Source: Comamonadaceae bacterium
GTDB taxonomy: Bacteria > Pseudomonadota > Gammaproteobacteria > Burkholderiales > Burkholderiaceae_C
Assembly (NCBI GenBank): GCA_947374485.1
Contig: CANCCF010000230.1
Coordinates: forward strand, 1 to 5,986
Reading direction: 5' to 3'
Length of the DNA: 5,986 nucleotides
The notes beneath the pieces were generated by a model. That model ran no database searches. It was not told the origin of the DNA and was given only the letters and a program-made list of their open reading frames with translations. Below, piece by piece: positions 1-5,177 of this stretch (position 1 is its first letter; every line of letters starts with the position of its first letter). Both the position numbers and the translations under genes were made by a program.

Positions 1-1
1 G

Positions 2-403
2 CCTGCCTATGCCACACCCGGCAGCGCCGGGCTCGATCTGCGCGCCTGCCTGGATGCACCGCTGACCCTTGAGCCCAATGCCTGGCAACTGGTTCCCACC
101 GGCATGGCCATTCACCTGGAAGACCCGGGCTATGCCGCGCTCATCCTGCCGCGTTCGGGCCTGGGCCACAAGCACGGCATCGTGCTGGGCAATCTGGTGG
201 GGCTGATCGACAGCGATTACCAAGGGCAACTGATGGTCAGCGCCTGGAACCGCAGCAGCACGGCCTTCACCATTGAGCCCATGGAACGCATTGCACAACT
301 GGTCGTGGTGCCGGTGGTGCAGGCGCAGTTCAAGGTGGTGCAGGAATTTCCTGTTTCATCCATTCGCGGCGAGGGCGGTTACGGCTCTACCGGGAAATCG
401 TGA
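2..403 (+). CDS. dut: dUTP diphosphatase (dUTPase), 5'-truncated by the window edge
   Basis: Hydrolyses dUTP to dUMP and pyrophosphate, keeping uracil out of DNA and supplying dUMP for thymidylate synthesis; a cytosolic homotrimer. The frame is open from base 2 to the TGA at 401-403 and shows 133 residues; the family is about 150 residues, so roughly the first 15 codons are outside the window. All five trimeric dUTPase motifs are present: motif 1 (PAYATPGSAGLDLRA) at the left edge, motif 2 (PRSGLGHKHG) at visible residues 50-59, motif 3 (GLIDSDYQG) at 67-75 with the catalytic Asp, motif 4 (ERIAQL), and the C-terminal flexible motif 5 (RGEGGYGSTG) from residue 122, with Tyr at the usual aromatic position. 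The C-terminal half closely resembles E. coli Dut. An in-frame ATG at 104 is internal, because motif 1 precedes it. The next gene is convergent. Confidence 0.97.
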   Translation, partial: PAYATPGSAGLDLRACLDAPLTLEPNAWQLVPTGMAIHLEDPGYAALILPRSGLGHKHGIVLGNLVGLIDSDYQGQLMVSAWNRSSTAFTIEPMERIAQLVVVPVVQAQFKVVQEFPVSSIRGEGGYGSTGKS

Positions 404-496
404 CTCCCCCCGTTGAAGCTCACTGCGTGTAGCCTCCTCCCCCTCAAGGGGCAACCCCAGTGGCCCGGCGAAGCCGGTTCCACGGGGTTCCTGAAA
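404..496. repeat. Structured GC-rich intergenic element, likely dispersed repeat and possible transcript separator
   Basis: This is the whole gap between the convergent dut and slyD-like genes. It contains a simple hairpin (CCCC 440-443, loop TCAA, GGGG 448-451) and a larger nested one: AACCCC 453-458 with GGGGTT 484-489, TGG 461-463 with CCA 480-482, and CCGGC 465-469 with GCCGG 473-477 around a GAA loop. The part at 413-436 looks like an eroded third hairpin. There is no T-tract, so it is not a standard intrinsic terminator. From memory, similar elements starting with CCCCCCGTTGAAGCTC recur between genes in Comamonadaceae genomes; that is recollection, not a search result. The position between two converging genes would suit a transcription barrier or an RNA-stabilising end. 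Confidence 0.6.
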
Positions 497-1030
497 TCAA
501 TGCACGCTGTCGCTGCCGGGTCCTTGCTCGTGAAACGGCTGGATGCGAAAAAAACCGGTGCCGGTTGACCCACGGCCAATCTCTTCTTCGGTGGCTTCAC
601 GCACACCTTCCACTCTTAAAAAAAGGCGAATGGCAATGCCGGCCAGCGGGTGGTTGCCATCCAGCACCACGTGCTCGGGGTAGATTTCACTCACCGAATA
701 CAGCGCGTCTTTGGGGGCGTCGGGGTTGCAGCCAGCGGGCAGCGCAAAACCCTCCATGGTCTGGCCGACTTCGAGCTCGGGCGGGAACAGCTCACGCGGC
801 TCCAGGAATAGCAACTGGTCGTTGAAATCGCCAAAGGCCTGCTCAGGCTCAATCTGCAACTGCAAGGTGGAGCCTACTTCGTGGCCCATCAGGGCTTCTT
901 CGATGACGGGCAGCAGGTCCTGGCCGCCCATCAAAAACTCCACCGGATCGTCCAGCACGTCCAGTTCTTCGCCCAGGGTGTCTTTCAGCGTCCAGGTGAG
1001 GGCAACGACGCATTGTTGAGAAATATCCAT
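497..1030 (-). CDS. SlyD-type FKBP peptidyl-prolyl cis-trans isomerase
   Basis: Predicted cytosolic prolyl isomerase/chaperone of 177 residues with SlyD architecture. The FKBP core is split by an insert-in-flap (IF) chaperone domain: the first FKBP part (about residues 1-68) carries GGQDLLPVIEEALMGHEVG at 35-53, the IF domain spans about 70-120, and the FKBP fold resumes with VVLDGNHPLAG at 121-131 and VREATEEEI at 143-151, all hallmark SlyD positions. The His/Cys-rich metal-binding tail of E. coli SlyD is absent; the protein ends in a short tail finishing SDSVH, so a nickel-insertion role is not supported. I chose ATG at 1030 because the product then begins MDISQQCVVALTW, as I recall for close relatives; a GTG at 1057 would add nine unlikely residues. 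No strong Shine-Dalgarno sequence is seen. It is divergent from the roxA-like gene and convergent with dut. Confidence 0.93.
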   Translation of the reverse strand: MDISQQCVVALTWTLKDTLGEELDVLDDPVEFLMGGQDLLPVIEEALMGHEVGSTLQLQIEPEQAFGDFNDQLLFLEPRELFPPELEVGQTMEGFALPAGCNPDAPKDALYSVSEIYPEHVVLDGNHPLAGIAIRLFLRVEGVREATEEEIGRGSTGTGFFRIQPFHEQGPGSDSVH

Positions 1031-1046
1031 GCAAGAATTGTCCCAT

Positions 1047-2180
1047 ATGGACACCACTACCCCCCTTCAGCTGCTAGGCGGCATCTCCCCTGAAACCTTC
1101 ATGCGCCGCCACTGGGAGAAAAAGCCCCTGCTCATACGCGCGGCCATTCCCGGTTTCAAACCCTTGCTCGACCGCGCCGAGCTGATCGACCTGGCAGCGC
1201 AGGATGACGTGGAGTCGCGCCTGGTGGTGTCGGCTCAGGCCGACAAAAGAGGCCAGTGGCGGATGAAACACGGGCCGTTTGCGCGTAAGGATTTGCCACC
1301 TTTCAAGCAGCCCGGCTGGACCCTGTTGGTGCAGGGAGTGGACCTGCATGACGAGCGCGTGCACCAGCTCATGAACCAGTTCCGCTTTGTGCCGGACGCA
1401 CGCCTGGACGATGTGATGATCAGCTATGCCTCCGACACCGGAGGCGTGGGCCCGCACTTCGACAGCTACGACGTCTTCCTGCTGCAGGCCCACGGCCGCA
1501 GGCGCTGGCGCATTGGCCGCCAGAAGGATTTGAGCCTGGTGCCCGACATGCCAGTGAAAATACTTGCCCACTTTGAGCCCGAGCAGGAGTTTGTGCTGGA
1601 GCCCGGTGACATGCTGTATTTGCCGCCGCAGTGGGCGCATGACGGTATTGCCGAGGGCGAATGCATGACCTATTCGATTGGCTTTCGCTCGCCCGCCAAG
1701 GGCGAGATCGCGCGCGAGTTGCTGCAGTGCCTGGCCGAGCAGGCGGCAGATGAGGTGGGCAGCGCCATCTACCGCGACCCCGACCAGAGTGCGGTCAGCA
1801 GCAGCGCTGAAATGCCGACAGGTCTGGTGCAGTTTGCCCAGGACGCGCTGGCCGCCGCTCTGCAAGACCCGTTGGCCCTGCAGCGCTCGCTGGGCGAAAT
1901 CATGACCGAGCCCAAGGCCCATGTCTGGTTCCATGGCGAGCAGGCGTTTGAAGAGGGCGTGGGTGTGCGCCTGGACCGGCGCACCCGCATGATGTACGAC
2001 GCCAAACACGTCTTCATCAACGGCGAGAGTTTCCGCGCTGCAGGCAGTGATGCCAGGCGGATGCGCCGCTTGGCAGATGAACGTGAGCTGAGCGCCGCCG
2101 AGGTGGGCAAGCTCAGCGAGCCCGCACGCAAATTGCTGTCGCAATGGGGTGAAGATGGCTGGCTTTATGGCCTTGTCTGA
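1047..2180 (+). CDS. roxA: JmjC/cupin 2-oxoglutarate oxygenase, ribosomal protein L16 arginine hydroxylase family (RoxA/YcfD-like)
   Basis: Predicted Fe(II)/2-oxoglutarate-dependent oxygenase of 377 residues (E. coli YcfD/RoxA is 373), a family that hydroxylates an arginine of 50S ribosomal protein L16. The N-terminal MRRHWEKKPLLIR segment is typical of the family. The JmjC double-stranded beta-helix shows an iron triad: His137 and Asp139 in GPHFDSYDVFLLQ, and His198 in LPPQWAHDG. Their spacing is within a residue of YcfD's His125/Asp127/His187. The basic HGRRRWRIG stretch after the HxD motif is also family-typical. The C-terminal ~90 residues would form the dimer/winged-helix region. ATG 1047 gives a family-like start (MDTTTPLQLLGG); an upstream ATG at 1029 adds six residues and overlaps the slyD start codon on the other strand. 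Family assignment is strong; the exact ribosomal substrate is inferred. Confidence 0.92.
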   Translation: MDTTTPLQLLGGISPETFMRRHWEKKPLLIRAAIPGFKPLLDRAELIDLAAQDDVESRLVVSAQADKRGQWRMKHGPFARKDLPPFKQPGWTLLVQGVDLHDERVHQLMNQFRFVPDARLDDVMISYASDTGGVGPHFDSYDVFLLQAHGRRRWRIGRQKDLSLVPDMPVKILAHFEPEQEFVLEPGDMLYLPPQWAHDGIAEGECMTYSIGFRSPAKGEIARELLQCLAEQAADEVGSAIYRDPDQSAVSSSAEMPTGLVQFAQDALAAALQDPLALQRSLGEIMTEPKAHVWFHGEQAFEEGVGVRLDRRTRMMYDAKHVFINGESFRAAGSDARRMRRLADERELSAAEVGKLSEPARKLLSQWGEDGWLYGLV

Positions 2181-2694
2181 AAATCCACCTGCCGAAGGCG
2201 CTGGAGGCTTGTTGCATCTGCCTGAGGGCCGCTTCGTTGGCCCCACCGCCTTTGCAAACACCATTCGCCAAGCCCTGGCGCAGGCCGACCAGCAGGGCTG
2301 GACGGAAATGGTCTGGTCGGACGCCAGTTTCGAAGACTGGCCCTTGTTTGAGAAAGCCGTGGTGGAAGATTTGACTGCCTGGTCACGCCGGGGGCGCAAA
2401 CTCACGCTGCTGGCGCACCACTTCAACGCCATGCAGCGCGTGCACCACCGCTTTGTGGCTTGGCGTATACGCTGGGACCATCTGGTGGAGTGCCGTGTGT
2501 GCAAGGGTGTGGAGGTGAGCGAATTTCCCAGCGCACTGTGGACGCCAATCTGGGCCATGCGCCGCCTGGACCTGGTGCGCAGCACCGGCGTGGCCAGTGC
2601 GGAGCCCCGCATGCGATTGCTGTTGCGTGAGGAGTTGGAGGAGCGCAAACGCCAGAGTTCACCGGGCTTTGCAGCTTCCACGTTGGGTCTGTAG
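2155..2694 (+). CDS. Conserved-looking protein of unknown function, Trp-rich, overlapping roxA
   Basis: I do not recognise a named family with confidence. From ATG 2155 the product has 179 residues with eight tryptophans and no signal peptide or clear membrane segment, so it is probably cytosolic. The order is a Gly/Leu-rich N-terminus (LLHLPEGRFVG), an alpha/beta-looking middle (TEMVWSDASFEDWPLFEKAV, then GRKLTLLAHHFNAM), and a basic/acidic helical C-terminus (RMRLLLREELEERKRQ). The middle weakly recalls degenerate phospholipase-D-like domains, but no HKD motif is present. Starts at GTG 2149, ATG 2155 and ATG 2167 are all possible; GGGG at 2146-2149 lies 5 nt before 2155, which I prefer weakly. 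All three overlap the 3' end of roxA in another frame, so translational coupling and one transcript are likely. Typical high-GC codon use continues throughout, supporting a real gene. Confidence 0.8.
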   Translation: MAGFMALSENPPAEGAGGLLHLPEGRFVGPTAFANTIRQALAQADQQGWTEMVWSDASFEDWPLFEKAVVEDLTAWSRRGRKLTLLAHHFNAMQRVHHRFVAWRIRWDHLVECRVCKGVEVSEFPSALWTPIWAMRRLDLVRSTGVASAEPRMRLLLREELEERKRQSSPGFAASTLGL

Positions 2695-2740
2695 AAAGGG
2701 GCTTGTGAATAGGCGCTGGTTTGGTGCCAAAGGGTTTTCC

Positions 2741-2768
2741 CGGACATGTTTTCGAAACATCGTATAAT
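2741..2768 (+). promoter_or_regulatory. Candidate sigma-70 promoter for the short lipoprotein gene
   Basis: A perfect consensus -10 box, TATAAT, sits at 2763-2768. A weak -35 (CGGACA, 4 of 6 matches to TTGACA) lies at 2741-2746 with a 16-bp spacer. Transcription would start near 2775, giving a leader of about 105 nt before the ATG at 2879. This is the most AT-rich, non-coding part of the window, which fits a promoter. The -35 assignment is the uncertain part, and a poor -35 could mean an activator is needed. Confidence 0.6.
2746..2760. promoter_or_regulatory. Inverted repeat in the promoter spacer, candidate operator
   Basis: ATGTTT (2746-2751) and AAACAT (2755-2760) are perfect 6-bp inverted arms around TCG, with an inner TTTCGAAA palindrome at 2750-2757. 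The element lies between the proposed -35 and -10 boxes, a classic place for a dimeric regulator to bind. A second, imperfect palindrome (TTTGG TG CCAAA, 2720-2731) sits just upstream. No regulator gene is adjacent, so the cognate protein is unknown. Confidence 0.4.
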
Positions 2769-2794
2769 CCGTGGCTCTGACAAAAAGAGATCGA

Positions 2795-2857
2795 ATGCTT
2801 CTTGTCGGGGTCTTGGCGGCTTGCTTCCAGGGCAATTTCCGGAAATTGTTTCGTTAA
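2795..2857 (+). other. Possible 20-codon upstream ORF in the lipoprotein leader
   Basis: Within the predicted transcript leader, ATG 2795 opens a 20-codon frame ending at TAA 2855-2857, preceded by a purine run (AAAGAGA, 2784-2790) 4 nt upstream that could act as a weak ribosome site. The peptide begins MLLVGVLAACFQ, hydrophobic and superficially lipobox-like, but the stretch before the Cys (nine residues) is too short for a working lipoprotein signal. It ends 21 nt before the start of the lipoprotein gene. It may be chance; if translated it would be a leader peptide. Confidence 0.25.
2833..2848. repeat. Perfect 16-bp palindrome in the leader
   Basis: CAATTTCCGGAAATTG at 2833-2848 is its own exact reverse complement. 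In DNA it could be an operator half-site pair downstream of the promoter; in RNA it could form a 6-bp stem with a CCGG loop, 30 nt before the lipoprotein start codon. A 16-bp perfect palindrome is unlikely by chance in so short a region, though short AT/GC symmetric words lower that surprise. Confidence 0.5.
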
Positions 2858-2878
2858 CTCACTTTAGTCTATAACACC

Positions 2879-3052
2879 ATGAACAAATCACTCGTATTGG
2901 CAGCCATCATTGCTGCTGCTGCTCTGGCTGCTTGCGGCAAGAAAGAAGAAGCTCCCGTGGCTCCTGCTGCCCCCGCTGCTGCTCCTGCCGCCCCCGCTGC
3001 TGACGCATCTGCCCCCATGGCACCCGCTGCTGACGCATCTGCTGCCAAGTAA
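2879..3052 (+). CDS. Short Ala/Pro-rich lipoprotein, function unknown
   Basis: A 57-residue protein with a clear lipoprotein signal: MNKS, a hydrophobic run, then the lipobox LAAC with Cys19, followed by GKKEE. After the predicted cleavage and lipidation the mature part is only about 39 residues, almost all Ala and Pro with scattered acidic and Ser residues, and ends ASAAK. Such a chain is probably unstructured and anchored to a membrane facing the periplasm; residue +2 is Gly, which does not suggest inner-membrane retention by the E. coli Asp+2 rule. Residues 39-55 contain a ten-residue repeat (PAADASAPMA then PAADASA). Similar tiny Ala/Pro lipoproteins are, from memory, common in Burkholderiales. 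No Shine-Dalgarno sequence precedes the ATG. It has its own promoter candidate and terminator, so it is likely monocistronic. The biological role is unknown. Confidence 0.85.
   Translation: MNKSLVLAAIIAAAALAACGKKEEAPVAPAAPAAAPAAPAADASAPMAPAADASAAK
2993..3042 (+). repeat. 30-nt in-frame tandem repeat inside the lipoprotein gene
   Basis: Bases 2993-3012 are repeated exactly at 3023-3042, an offset of 30 nt, or ten codons. The repeat encodes PAADASA and sits in the low-complexity tail. It suggests the tail grew by slippage or duplication and may vary in length between strains. Confidence 0.8.
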
Positions 3053-3066
3053 TTCGTTACTTGCAC

Positions 3067-3097
3067 AAAAAAAGCCACCTTCGGGTGGCTTTTTTTT
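3067..3097. terminator. Strong bidirectional intrinsic terminator
   Basis: Seven A (3067-3073), stem GCCACC (3074-3079), loop TTCG (3080-3083), stem GGTGGC (3084-3089), eight T (3090-3097). The C(UUCG)G tetraloop is an exceptionally stable hairpin cap, and the flanking A and T tracts can extend the stem and serve as U-tracts in both directions. It lies 14 nt after the lipoprotein stop codon on the + strand and 37 nt after the bamC stop codon on the - strand, so it probably ends both transcripts. Confidence 0.93.
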
Positions 3098-3134
3098 GGC
3101 CTGCCACGAGGGGACAGGCCGCAAGGTTGCCGCC

Positions 3135-4223
3135 TTATTTGATGTCGTCTGCAATCACCTTGGTGATGCGCTGCGCGCTGGCCGAGGTGTCAGGTGCGCC
3201 CTGGTTGTTCAACACCGACACCACCGTGGACTCGCCCTGGCTCTTCACGGCGATCTGGAACTTCGAGGCCAGAGGCGCCTTGGGTGTGCTGCTGAAGAGC
3301 TTGCTGAAAAAGCCGGGCTCTGTGTTCTGGGTGTCGGTTGCCACATAGCGCACAAAATACAGGCCCTGCTTGCGGTCACGGTCTTCCACGGTGAAGCCGG
3401 TGCGGTCCAGTGCCAGGCCCACACGGCGCCACGCGCGGTCGAAGCTTTCGGCAATTTGTACCACCGGTTTGCCGTCCAGCGTGGCGGCCGTGGCCACCGG
3501 CTTGGCAGCGCCAGCCGATGCCACCAGTTCCTTGGCCTGCTCCGGGCTGGAGCCCAAAGCGACCATCAGGCGGCGCAAAAACTCGGCTTCCAGTTCGGGG
3601 TCGGAGGGACGGGGTTGCCAGACCGTCTCGTCCGAGCGCTCTTTGGTGTAGACCTCCGCCACACCCCGGTGGCTGATGAAGATTTCGGTTTCACCGGCGG
3701 CATTGGTTTCCAGGCGGGTGCGGAACTTGTCACGCTCGGCCGTGGAGTAGATGGAGTCCAGCAACTTGCCAATCGAGTTGCGGATGAAATCCTGCGGGAT
3801 CTTGGCGCGGTTTTCGGCCCAGTCGGTTTCCATGATGCCCAGACTGGCCTGGTCGATGGCCAGCAAAAAGCCATTCTCCTGCCAGAAGTCCTTTACCGGT
3901 TCCCACAGCTTGTCGGCCGGGCGCTTGACCACCAGCCAGCGCTGGTTACCCGCGCGCTCGATTCGCACATCGCCCAAGACAGGGGCCGCGACCGCAGGTT
4001 TGGCATTGGCAGTCTGTCCGGGCTTGAAGCCGGAGGCCGACACGGTGCCATCCACCACGGTGTAGCGGGTGTCTTTGGAGAGCTGCGTCAGGTCTGGCGG
4101 CACCACCAAAGACGGCGCCTTGGTGGTGGCACTGCGGTAGTCCACCTTGTCGGATTCCAGCGCGGAGCAACCCGCCAACGCCAGCGCCGCACTCAGGGCG
4201 GTCAGTTGAATAATCGATTTCAC
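3135..4223 (-). CDS. bamC: Outer membrane protein assembly factor BamC (lipoprotein)
   Basis: Lipoprotein subunit of the Bam complex that folds beta-barrel proteins into the outer membrane; 362 residues against 344 for E. coli BamC. The signal peptide is KSIIQLTALSAALALAGC with lipidated Cys19. An extended N-terminal segment follows (VDYR at 27-30, LVVPPDL at 39-45), the part that in E. coli BamC contacts BamD. Two helix-grip-like domains come next, about 85-222 and 250-360, the second containing FDRAWRRVGLALDRTGFTVEDRDR. Start choice is clear: GTG at 4223 has AAGGAA (4228-4233, read on the minus strand) 4 nt upstream and places the signal peptide at the very N-terminus; extensions farther upstream run into dapA. 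It lies 26 nt downstream of dapA, the same order as E. coli dapA-nlpB, so co-transcription is likely. Confidence 0.95.
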   Translation of the reverse strand: MKSIIQLTALSAALALAGCSALESDKVDYRSATTKAPSLVVPPDLTQLSKDTRYTVVDGTVSASGFKPGQTANAKPAVAAPVLGDVRIERAGNQRWLVVKRPADKLWEPVKDFWQENGFLLAIDQASLGIMETDWAENRAKIPQDFIRNSIGKLLDSIYSTAERDKFRTRLETNAAGETEIFISHRGVAEVYTKERSDETVWQPRPSDPELEAEFLRRLMVALGSSPEQAKELVASAGAAKPVATAATLDGKPVVQIAESFDRAWRRVGLALDRTGFTVEDRDRKQGLYFVRYVATDTQNTEPGFFSKLFSSTPKAPLASKFQIAVKSQGESTVVSVLNNQGAPDTSASAQRITKVIADDIK

Positions 4224-4249
4224 AAAATTCCTTGGTGGTTGGGCGGTGC

Positions 4250-5143
4250 TCAAAGCAGGCCAGTGGCCTGCATCACCCGCTCCAGCATCTGCTGGCTGGG
4301 TTCTGTCAGCGGGGTGAGCGGCAGGCGCAGGTCGCCCTGGCAGTGGCCCATGCGGGCCACGGCCCACTTCACGGGAATGGGGTTGGATTCGACGAACAGG
4401 GCCTTGTGCAGCGGCAGCAGTTTGAGCTGAATTTCCATGGCACGCTGCACATCACCCGCCATGGCGGCCACGCACAGTTCGTGCATCAGGCGCGGTGCCA
4501 CGTTGGCTGTCACGCTCACATTGCCGTGGCCACCGCACAGCATCAAGGCCACGGCGGTGGGGTCATCACCCGAGTAGATGGCGAAGTCTTTCGGGGCTTC
4601 CTTGATGAGCCACTGCGCGCGTTCGATATTGCCGGTGGCTTCCTTGATGCCCACAATGCCGGGCAGCTGGGCCAGGCGCAGCACGGTGTCGTGCGCCATA
4701 TCGGCCACCGAGCGGCCGGGCACGTTGTAGAGGATGACGGGCAGGTCCACCGCCTCGGCAATCGCCTTGAAGTGCTGGTACTGGCCCTCTTGTGTGGGCT
4801 TGTTGTAGTAGGGCACCACCTGCAACTGGCTGTCGGCGCCCACCTTCTTGGCGAATTGCGCCAGGTTGATGGCCTCTTTGGTGGAGTTGGCGCCGCAACC
4901 GGCCATCACCGGCACGCGGCCTGCGGCCTGTTCCACCGAAACGCGGATGATCTCGCAGTGCTCTTCCACGCTCACGGTGGGCGATTCGCCGGTGGTGCCG
5001 ACCACGCCAATGCAGTCGGTGCCTTCCGTGATGTGCCAGTCGATCAGTTTGCGCAGCGCCGGGTAATCCACCGCGCCATCTGCGAGCATGGGAGTGACCA
5101 GGGCGACGATGCTGCCCCGCAAGGGGCCGTGGGAAGGGTTCAT
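4250..5143 (-). CDS. dapA: 4-hydroxy-tetrahydrodipicolinate synthase
   Basis: Condenses pyruvate with L-aspartate 4-semialdehyde, the first committed step to diaminopimelate and lysine; a cytosolic TIM-barrel enzyme. The 297-residue product carries the whole active site at a constant offset of six from E. coli DapA: Thr50-Thr51 in GTTGES, Tyr113 in PYYNKP, Tyr139 and Arg144 in YNVPGRS, and the Schiff-base Lys167 in GIKEATGN. At the lysine feedback site His62, Asn86, Glu90 and Tyr112 are kept, while the positions of E. coli Ala49 and His53 are Pro55 and Val59, so feedback sensitivity may be altered (inference). ATG 5143 gives a standard N-terminus (PLRGSIVALVTPM) but has no recognisable Shine-Dalgarno sequence. 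It lies 34 nt after the methyltransferase gene and 26 nt before bamC. A weak -10-like TAAAAT (5171-5176, minus strand) has no good -35. Confidence 0.97.
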   Translation of the reverse strand: MNPSHGPLRGSIVALVTPMLADGAVDYPALRKLIDWHITEGTDCIGVVGTTGESPTVSVEEHCEIIRVSVEQAAGRVPVMAGCGANSTKEAINLAQFAKKVGADSQLQVVPYYNKPTQEGQYQHFKAIAEAVDLPVILYNVPGRSVADMAHDTVLRLAQLPGIVGIKEATGNIERAQWLIKEAPKDFAIYSGDDPTAVALMLCGGHGNVSVTANVAPRLMHELCVAAMAGDVQRAMEIQLKLLPLHKALFVESNPIPVKWAVARMGHCQGDLRLPLTPLTEPSQQMLERVMQATGLL

Positions 5144-5177
5144 GGCGTGCCAGTAGTTCGGAAAAAGAACATTTTAA

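Noticed and set aside
460..825. Arg/Cys-rich plus-strand frame over the slyD-like gene
   Set aside because: It is opposite a strongly supported SlyD-type gene and starts inside the hairpin element; basic low-complexity composition is typical of an out-of-frame GC-rich translation.
2712..2728. GGCGC/GTGCC hairpin after the unclassified gene as a terminator
   Set aside because: The stem is five pairs including a G-U and is not followed directly by a T-tract, so I do not call it a terminator.
1074..2783. Very long open frame (569 codons) on the minus strand across roxA and the next gene
   Set aside because: It lies opposite two well-supported genes. GC-rich third codon positions commonly leave the antisense frame without stops; the translation has no recognisable domain, and it runs through the promoter region.
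2846..2875. Second promoter-like pair (TTGTTT at 2846, TATAAC at 2870, 18-bp spacer) before the lipoprotein
   Set aside because: Its transcription start would fall at or just after the ATG at 2879, which would remove the start codon from the mRNA; the promoter with TATAAT at 2763 fits better.
2910..4430. 506-codon plus-strand frame opposite bamC, starting with poly-Leu
   Set aside because: It crosses the lipoprotein gene in another frame, the terminator, all of bamC and the start of bamC's neighbour. The Leu/Pro-rich start is just the Ala/Pro-rich lipoprotein read out of frame.
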